In this document: positions 1 to 4,536 of the stretch, piece by piece
Position numbering within the stretch: position 1 is the first letter of the stretch
How the letters are laid out: every line of letters begins with the position of its first letter
Assembly (NCBI GenBank): GCA_964594365.1
Contig: CAZQMB010000032.1
Coordinates: 1 to 10,829, forward strand
Origin: CAIUSP01 sp964594365
GTDB taxonomy: Bacteria; Actinomycetota; Thermoleophilia; Solirubrobacterales; 70-9
Direction: 5' to 3'
Length of the DNA stretch: 10,829 nucleotides
Made by a program: the position numbers and the translations under genes
Notes under the pieces: model-generated
Seen by the model: the letters and a program-made list of their open reading frames with translations, nothing else
What the model was told of the DNA's origin: nothing
Database searches by the model: none

Positions 1-1047
1 TCAGGTGACGATGTACCACCCGTTCATCCCCATGTGAAGGTGGGAGAAAACGTGGCAGTGGTAGAACCAGCGACCCGGGTTGTCCTCGGTGAAGGTGAAG
101 TTGTAGGAGTCGCCCGGCCCGAAGGTCTTGTTGTCGATGATCTGGCCGGTACCAGGATCCTCCCAGCGGTGTCCGTGCAGGTGGAAGGTGTGGAAGTTGT
201 TGTCCATGCCGTAGATGTGGAAGGCGACCTCATCGCCGACAGAGGCGCGAAGGGTCGGGGTATTACCGGCGTAGGCACGGCCGTTGACCGACGAGTAGGC
301 CTTGGCCAGACCGGTAGCGACCGGCTGGAGATCGTGGAAGAAGAGGAAGAAGTCCTGGTCGGGTGGAGTCCCACCTGACGGCCTGATGATCAGAGGGCCG
401 AACAGCCCCTTGTAGAGGGGGATCGGGTCCATCGGGCCGTGGTCGTGGTAGGTCCAGGCACCGGCGGTTCCCTCCTGCGCAAACCAGCGGTACTGGAACT
501 CCTGCCCGGGCTGGACGAATCCTCCGGGGTCGGTGAAGGCCCCCTTGTAGGCACCGTCCATCTCCTCGGCGTAGTGGATGCCGTGCGGATGCATGGTGAC
601 CGGTGCGCTGGTGCGGTTGCGGAAGTTCACCACGAGGGTCTGACCCTCCTCTACCTCCAGCAGAGGGCCCGGAATGGAGCCCGCAGCCAACGGTGAGCCG
701 AAATCGCGGGAGTAGGGTCGGTAGGTCCAGGCCGTGAACTTGTAGCGGGTGCGGATCTTGCGGTTCATCATCTCGTCGCGGCCGGTGGGGACGATGCTCC
801 ACGCGGTGGGCTCGGCCTGGATCCAATACTCGACCGTGTTCCCGGCACCGGGTTCGCCGGCGATGCGCTTGTCGGGCTGCGCGCCCTTTGCAGCAGCGAC
901 CTTGGGCGGAACCTCCACTCCCTCGGTCAGTTTGGCCAGGTCCGCCTCTTCGCCGCTGAAGACCTGCTGGCCTGCGAGGGTGCAGATCAGCACCCCGGCC
1001 GAGGCCTCGAGGAACTCGCGTCTTCCGTGTGGCTCTCGACCGAACAC
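1..1047 (-). CDS. Two-domain multicopper oxidase (small laccase type), Tat-exported
   Basis: 348 aa, complete; the stop codon is the first three bases of the window. It should oxidise a reducing substrate (phenol, metal ion or a protein donor) and reduce O2 to water outside the membrane. The N-terminus carries a twin-arginine signal (GRREFLEASAG, residues 8-18). All four copper motifs are visible: HPHG (153-156), HDH (201-203), HTFHLHGH (286-293) and HCHVFSHLHMGM (330-341). The predicted type 1 site is H286, C331, H336 and axial M341; the other motif histidines would form the type 2/3 cluster. Only the second cupredoxin domain has a type 1 Cys, so this is a type B two-domain oxidase. Such enzymes, like Streptomyces SLAC, work as trimers with the trinuclear cluster between subunits. 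The start is GTG at 1045-1047, with a strong Shine-Dalgarno 8 nt upstream. It is the last gene of a three-gene copper operon. Family confidence is high; the substrate is unknown. Confidence 0.95.
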   Translation of the reverse strand: MFGREPHGRREFLEASAGVLICTLAGQQVFSGEEADLAKLTEGVEVPPKVAAAKGAQPDKRIAGEPGAGNTVEYWIQAEPTAWSIVPTGRDEMMNRKIRTRYKFTAWTYRPYSRDFGSPLAAGSIPGPLLEVEEGQTLVVNFRNRTSAPVTMHPHGIHYAEEMDGAYKGAFTDPGGFVQPGQEFQYRWFAQEGTAGAWTYHDHGPMDPIPLYKGLFGPLIIRPSGGTPPDQDFFLFFHDLQPVATGLAKAYSSVNGRAYAGNTPTLRASVGDEVAFHIYGMDNNFHTFHLHGHRWEDPGTGQIIDNKTFGPGDSYNFTFTEDNPGRWFYHCHVFSHLHMGMNGWYIVT

Positions 1048-1055
1048 CGGCCGGT

Positions 1056-1062
1056 CCTCCTT
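1056..1062 (-). promoter_or_regulatory. Strong Shine-Dalgarno for the multicopper oxidase gene
   Basis: The minus strand reads TAAGGAGGACC. Its AAGGAGG core lies 8 nt before the GTG start at 1047 and shares bases with the TAA stop (1061-1063) of the upstream cupredoxin gene. This is the best ribosome-binding site in the window. It decides the GTG start and suggests the oxidase is translated at a high rate, partly coupled to the gene before it. Confidence 0.85.
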
Positions 1063-1513
1063 ACCTGCGGACCCTGATCGTGGCCCGCATCTCGGTGCTG
1101 TGATTCGTGCAGTTGAAGATGTAGGCGCCGGGCTTGGTGAAGCGGACGGTCCAGTTGAGGTTGGTGGTTCCGGGCGGAGGTCCGGAGCGGAAGCCCTTTA
1201 CGGTGACCCCCTTCGGGTACGGCTTGATCAACACCGCGTCATGGAGGTCGGTGAAGCCGGGGCCACCCGTGAAGTCAGAACCACCGAAGGGGCTCCAGCT
1301 GCGGAACTTGACCCGATCGCCGACCTTGATGGTGAGCGAGTTGGGCAAGTAGTAGTTGTCGTAGGTCTTGACCAACTTGGTCGAAGAAGAGGTTGCGACC
1401 CTCGCCTGACCGCGCTCGACCAACATGACCGCGAGCCCCGCCGCGGCCACCAGGGTGGCCGCGGCGAGAGTCGCCAGTCGAATGCGGTGGTGTCGAGCGA
1501 ACGCCTGCGGCAT
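1061..1513 (-). CDS. Secreted or membrane-anchored cupredoxin (plastocyanin/azurin-like)
   Basis: 150 aa. A basic N-terminus and hydrophobic stretch (about residues 11-31) act as a signal peptide or signal anchor. I see no clear AxA cleavage site just after it, so a tethered protein is possible. The rest is a single cupredoxin domain. Candidate blue-copper ligands are H91 (in LHDAVL), C135, H138 and M142 in the C-terminal loop NCTNHSTEM. The H91-to-C135 distance of 44 is typical of the fold. The loop spacing is Cys-x2-His-x3-Met. Its start ATG overlaps the stop of the beta-helix gene by one base (TGATG) and no Shine-Dalgarno precedes it, so translation is probably by re-initiation. The next gene starts 13 bp after its stop. 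The likely role is one-electron transfer or copper delivery to the neighbouring multicopper oxidase; that partnership is inferred from the operon. Confidence 0.85.
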   Translation of the reverse strand: MPQAFARHHRIRLATLAAATLVAAAGLAVMLVERGQARVATSSSTKLVKTYDNYYLPNSLTIKVGDRVKFRSWSPFGGSDFTGGPGFTDLHDAVLIKPYPKGVTVKGFRSGPPPGTTNLNWTVRFTKPGAYIFNCTNHSTEMRATIRVRR

Positions 1514-2961
1514 CAGGAACAGGTGATCGCCTTGGTCACGCGGAAGTAGGCGTAGCCCGGATACGCAGCATGCGGGTCAGCCGCGTCGCGCTCCCAGAAG
1601 CACTGGATCTTCTCGGGATCCGGCGGCTGGAAGTTGGATCCGAACTGGCCTCCTCCGGTAACCACGTCGACCAAGAACCCGAACTGGCCGCCGTTCGCTG
1701 CATTGCCGGTTCCGGTGGTGCCGGGACAGGTCGGATAGAGGTCGCCGTTGGAGAGCGAGGGACTGGATGACACGTTCTGGCTGGTGACGGAACCGCCGTT
1801 GTTCTGGAAGCAGTTGTTCTCCCCGCCGTAGTCCCAGTAAAGGTCGAAGCCGTTCGTGTCGACGCCGCTTCGGCCCATCGAGTTGTCCTTGACCTGATTG
1901 TCCTTGCTCAACGCGTCGTTATCGGTGTTGAATGGATCCGAAACGATGCCGACTCCCCACAGGTTGTTGCCGAAGATCTCGTTGTCAGTGATCTCCCAGC
2001 CCGTCGCTCCGTGGAGGAGGATGCCGATGCCGGTCGGGTAGTACAGAACCCCGAACGCCGTGGCGCCGAGATTCCCCACCCAGCTACGCGGAATCGGTGA
2101 GCAGGCCGGCGTGTTGCCGGTCTTGGAGCCCGCGCAGCTCGCGTAGTGGTTGAAGTTGTTCCAGAACACCTCGGTGTCACGGATCTTCCCGTTGGCGGTT
2201 GGCTCGAAGCCCTCGGAGTCGAGCGTGTTCGGCACGATGCCAGCGCCGTTGTTGAAGAACTGCGAGTTGTTGATGTCCACGTACCTGGAGTTGGTCCCGG
2301 AGTAGCCGAGGACGTTCTTGTGCATCTTCAGGTAGGAGAGATCGGTCCAGACCGGATCCACCTGCTCTGGCGTCTCGCCGATGTAGACACCCGCATCGCC
2401 GTTGATGTACGCCTCGGAACGGGTCATCTGACCGCCGATGCAGTTACGCGCGTAGAGGCCGTACTTGACGTTGTTGTAGGCGACCAGGTTGCTGAACTTG
2501 TAGCCCTTGCACGGCTCGGCGGGGCCCGAGTCGCCGTAGTCACCACGCACGAAGAACGCGGTGCCTGTGTAGTTGGCTCCGCGCAGGTTCTTGAGCTGGA
2601 AACCGTCCACCCCCTGGGCGAGGATGCCGAAGTCGGTCTGCGGGCGTGCACGGGTACCGGTCAGCAACGGCATCTTCTTCCTGTTGGCGGTGGTGCCGAA
2701 GATCTTCAGGTTGTCGTAGCGAGAGCCCTTGATGAAGACGCTCTCGGCGTAGACGCCCGGCTTGACCTTGATTGTGTCGCCCTTACGTGCCTGCTTGACG
2801 GCGGCGGTGATCGTCCTGACCTTGCAGCCCGGCTTACAGACGGTGATCGTCTTGGCCGAGGCAATGTCGGAGGCGACGAATCCGAACAAAGCCGCTGCGG
2901 CGATGCCCAGAATCAGAAGCCTTCCCGTGATCGACTTGCTGGGGGTGGCGCTGGATGTCAT
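1513..2961 (-). CDS. Secreted right-handed parallel beta-helix repeat protein
   Basis: 482 aa, first gene of the copper operon. It has a Sec signal peptide with a hydrophobic core at about residues 13-30 and a likely AxA site (A34-S35-A36). The mature protein opens with C42-x3-C46, then the segment TITAAVKQARKGDTIKVKPG, which is typical of the first turns of pectin-lyase-like/NosD-like beta helices. Many Asn- and Gly-rich turns follow (residues 80-400), for example around DINNSQFFNNGAG and EITDNEIFGNN. Ten cysteines (42, 46, 151, 174, 276, 287, 384, 412, 454, 481) suggest disulfides in an extracellular protein. The ATG start has GAGAGGA 6 nt upstream. Beta helices of this kind bind or cleave polysaccharides, or act as maturation factors like NosD in copper-enzyme assembly. 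I see no diagnostic catalytic residues, so the function is open. Being coupled to two copper proteins suggests a scaffold, substrate-binding or metallation role. Confidence 0.85.
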   Translation of the reverse strand: MTSSATPSKSITGRLLILGIAAAALFGFVASDIASAKTITVCKPGCKVRTITAAVKQARKGDTIKVKPGVYAESVFIKGSRYDNLKIFGTTANRKKMPLLTGTRARPQTDFGILAQGVDGFQLKNLRGANYTGTAFFVRGDYGDSGPAEPCKGYKFSNLVAYNNVKYGLYARNCIGGQMTRSEAYINGDAGVYIGETPEQVDPVWTDLSYLKMHKNVLGYSGTNSRYVDINNSQFFNNGAGIVPNTLDSEGFEPTANGKIRDTEVFWNNFNHYASCAGSKTGNTPACSPIPRSWVGNLGATAFGVLYYPTGIGILLHGATGWEITDNEIFGNNLWGVGIVSDPFNTDNDALSKDNQVKDNSMGRSGVDTNGFDLYWDYGGENNCFQNNGGSVTSQNVSSSPSLSNGDLYPTCPGTTGTGNAANGGQFGFLVDVVTGGGQFGSNFQPPDPEKIQCFWERDAADPHAAYPGYAYFRVTKAITCS

Positions 2962-3121
2962 GTAGGTTCCTCTCCCTTTCTCTCCGGCAACGACTCGAGC
3001 CGCTGCGCGATCCCTTATCTGGTCAAACCACCGCGAAAGCAGAACGTTGCGGTGATCTGGAACAAAAACATTTCCCTGTTGCCTCGCCAGTCTACCGAAA
3101 GTGGTGACGTATCAGGCCGCA
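2962..3121 (-). promoter_or_regulatory. Upstream region of the copper operon (promoter not resolved)
   Basis: This non-coding stretch before the beta-helix start must hold the operon promoter. On the minus strand a TAGACT -10-like box is at 3089-3094 and a TTGACC hexamer at 3018-3023, but neither has a well-spaced partner. A purine-rich leader (GGAGAGAAAGGGAGAGGAACC) precedes the ATG. No clear operator or copper-responsive box was recognised. Confidence 0.3.
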
Positions 3122-3127
3122 TAGAAT
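3122..3127 (+). promoter_or_regulatory. Possible -10 box (TAGAAT) for the nucleoside phosphorylase gene
   Basis: TAGAAT differs from TATAAT at one base and ends 9 nt before the TTG start codon at 3137. Transcription would then begin within a few bases of the start, giving a leaderless or near-leaderless mRNA. No -35 box with 16-18 nt spacing is apparent. Confidence 0.35.
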
Positions 3128-3136
3128 GGGCAAATC

Positions 3137-3907
3137 TTGACTCTCGGAAGCAAAGACGACGCGGGGAGGAAGCACCTTCGTCCAAACCCGAAAGCCCCGA
3201 TGGAGTCCGATGCGCTGCTCCCCGGAGATCCGGCCAGAGCACTGACGCTCGCTCAGGAGTTGCTGGTCGACCCGTTGATGTCGAACCACGCAAGAGGCCT
3301 CTGGGGCTACACCGGTCGGACGCCGGACGGCGGCGGTCTGACCATCCAGAGCACCGGGATCGGTGCCGCGAGCGGAGCCGTGGTGCTGGCCGAGTTGGCG
3401 GGACTCGGAGTCGAGCGCGCTGTTCGCATCGGCACCTGTCGGGCGCTCGAGCCACCGGGAGAGGGTGTCCGGGTTGGAGATGACGATTGCGCTCGCGCTC
3501 CCCGGGTCGGGGATGTGCTGATCGCCGAGCGGGTCCTCGCCCTGGATGGAGTCAGCGCGGGGCTCACGGCCGGCGGAGCCGGTGAGGTCCTCGACCCCGA
3601 CCCGGGGCTGACCGCCGCGCTGATCGGATCCGGGGTGGGAGCGCCAGCGACGATCGCCGGAGAAGATCCGCTCACCCCGGGTGGATCGATCGAGAACGCT
3701 CCGCCGGTCGGTCGGGGGGCGACGGCAGCCGACCTGCAGATCGCTGCCCTGGTGGCAGTGGGCCAGCGGGTCGGGATAGCGGTGGGCTGTGTCGACCTGG
3801 TGGTCGAGTCGGCCGACGGAGGGACGGCGCTGGACGACGATCAGGTGATGACCGGGGCGGTCCGGATCGGCAAGGCGGTGACTACGGCTCTCGCAACCCT
3901 TACCTGA
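3137..3907 (+). CDS. Nucleoside phosphorylase family protein (PNP/UDP phosphorylase superfamily), divergent
   Basis: 256 aa from a TTG start. Members split purine nucleosides or uridine with phosphate to a free base and ribose-1-phosphate, in salvage. Family motifs are visible: the phosphate loop LLPGDPARA (27-35), STGIG (72-76), RIGTC (97-101) and RVGDVLIAERVLALDG (123-138). The TTG start is preferred over ATG at 3200 because the segment HLRPNPKAP, typical of relatives, lies before that ATG; the in-frame TAG at 3122 excludes anything earlier. There are oddities. Residues 105-122 are extra relative to Udp or DeoD, and part of this is an in-frame 33-bp repeat (RVGD twice). The ribose-binding VEME-type motif reads ADLQ (198-201), replacing the usual Glu with Gln. 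The late Asp motif is also poorly matched. It may have altered specificity or reduced activity. It is transcribed alone, convergent with the 127-aa gene. Confidence 0.75.
   Translation: MTLGSKDDAGRKHLRPNPKAPMESDALLPGDPARALTLAQELLVDPLMSNHARGLWGYTGRTPDGGGLTIQSTGIGAASGAVVLAELAGLGVERAVRIGTCRALEPPGEGVRVGDDDCARAPRVGDVLIAERVLALDGVSAGLTAGGAGEVLDPDPGLTAALIGSGVGAPATIAGEDPLTPGGSIENAPPVGRGATAADLQIAALVAVGQRVGIAVGCVDLVVESADGGTALDDDQVMTGAVRIGKAVTTALATLT
3469..3534 (+). repeat. In-frame 33-bp tandem duplication inside the phosphorylase gene
   Basis: A 14-base segment at 3469-3482 (CCGGGTTGGAGATG) recurs at 3502-3515 with two mismatches (CCGGGTCGGGGATG), exactly 33 bp apart. The encoded units are RVGDDDCARAP and RVGDVLIAERV. 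The rest of the unit has diverged, so the duplication, if real, is old. It accounts for 11 of the residues that are extra compared with the family. Confidence 0.5.
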
Positions 3908-3931
3908 ACCTCGACTAGAGGTAGAGGTTCA
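3905..3931. terminator. Candidate bidirectional hairpin between convergent genes
   Basis: TGAACCTC (3905-3912) pairs perfectly with GAGGTTCA (3924-3931) around an 11-nt loop; the left arm begins with the TGA stop of the phosphorylase gene. A shorter alternative hairpin (ACCTC/GAGGT) sits inside. There is no T-tract on either side, so it is weak as an intrinsic terminator, but its place between two converging genes fits the role. Confidence 0.45.
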
Positions 3932-3948
3932 GCCGCGAGCTCGGCCGG

Positions 3949-4332
3949 TCAGGAAGACTTGGGCTTCGCCGACTTGGCCTTGGTCGACTTGGACTTGGTC
4001 GACTTCGCCTTGGTCGCAGAGGTGCTGGCCTTCGAGTCGACGGACGACTTGCCCAAGGCATCCAACCGATCCTCGACGGCCTCGAGCCGGTCGGAGATCC
4101 CCCTCACCCTACGCTCGAGACGTTCGAGATCCGCCTGGGTCGCGAAACCGACGTTGCGCATTGCCTGCGCGGTGACTTGACCGGCTGCCTCGCGGGCGCC
4201 GAACGCCGACTGGAGGATCTGGCTGAAGACCGGGTTCTCCAACAGGGCCTGGGCTACCTCGCCCAAGGCCTCCTCCCCACGCGAGGAGATCCGGTCCTTC
4301 AGGTTGTCGCTCTGTTCAGGAGTCACTTGCAT
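3949..4332 (-). CDS. Small coiled-coil protein with Lys/Ser/Thr-rich tail, function unknown
   Basis: 127 aa, not assigned to a named family. Residues 1-60 look helical (GEEALGEVAQALLENPVFSQ, then an Ala-rich helix). Residues 66-94 form a heptad-like coiled coil (LERLERRVRGISDRLEAVED). Residues 95-127 are a disordered basic tail built on five-residue units: AKSTK, SKSTK, AKSAK, PKSS. The layout of helical body, coiled coil and basic tail resembles phasin-like, BMFP-like or histone-H1-like tail proteins, so oligomerisation plus binding of DNA, granules or wall polymers is possible; this is inference. No signal peptide is seen. The ATG has a short AAGG 6 nt upstream; the same bases form TAAGGT, which could instead be a -10 box of a leaderless transcript. 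It diverges from the murein hydrolase gene across 204 bp. Confidence 0.75.
   Translation of the reverse strand: MQVTPEQSDNLKDRISSRGEEALGEVAQALLENPVFSQILQSAFGAREAAGQVTAQAMRNVGFATQADLERLERRVRGISDRLEAVEDRLDALGKSSVDSKASTSATKAKSTKSKSTKAKSAKPKSS
3969..4020 (-). repeat. 15-nt tandem units encoding the basic tail
   Basis: On the plus strand the block cttggtcgactt recurs (3979-3990 and 3994-4005), with partial copies on both sides at a 15-nt period. It encodes the Lys-Ser-Thr-Lys pentapeptide repeats at the C-terminus of the 127-aa protein. Such runs expand and contract easily by slippage. Confidence 0.6.
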
Positions 4333-4393
4333 GCGGGACCTTAGCGCGATGCGCTACCCGAGGCCGAAAGAAAAGGACCCGCTTCGTTCACGC

Positions 4394-4445
4394 GCGGTTA
4401 ACCCGCAAGACCGGCGGCGTTGCCAATCTCCCGCAGGCATATACT
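4394..4445 (+). promoter_or_regulatory. Possible promoter and operator of the murein hydrolase gene
   Basis: A TATACT -10-like hexamer at 4440-4445 lies about 90 bp before the GTG start. TTGCCA at 4420-4425 is the nearest -35 candidate but is only 14 nt away, shorter than normal. Just upstream is the palindrome GGTTAACC (4396-4403), almost extended to GCGGTTAACC(C)GC, a plausible regulator site shared with the divergent 127-aa gene. None of this is certain. Confidence 0.3.
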
Positions 4446-4536
4446 CCCCGAGAGCGTCCTGTGAGGAGAGCGGGCACGCACAGAGCAATCGGGATCACTT
4501 TGAACGCGAAAACAGGGAAGAGAGTCTGATCCAGCG

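Noticed and set aside
1513..2961. NosD of a nitrous oxide reductase cluster
   Set aside because: The fold class and copper context are similar, but no nosZ, nosF, nosY or nosL gene is visible and the partner is a small laccase.
2146..3483. 445-residue plus-strand open frame across the start of the copper operon
   Set aside because: It overlaps the beta-helix gene in antisense and runs through the divergent promoter region into the phosphorylase gene in another frame, with no recognisable domain.
3949..4332. Histone H1-like or phasin gene
   Set aside because: The basic tail and coiled coil are suggestive, but the body has no diagnostic motif of either family, so I left it unassigned.
4333..4536. 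A c-di-AMP (ydaO-type) riboswitch before the murein hydrolase gene
   Set aside because: Such riboswitches often precede wall hydrolase genes in Actinobacteria, but I could not find the conserved blocks or a matching stem layout here.
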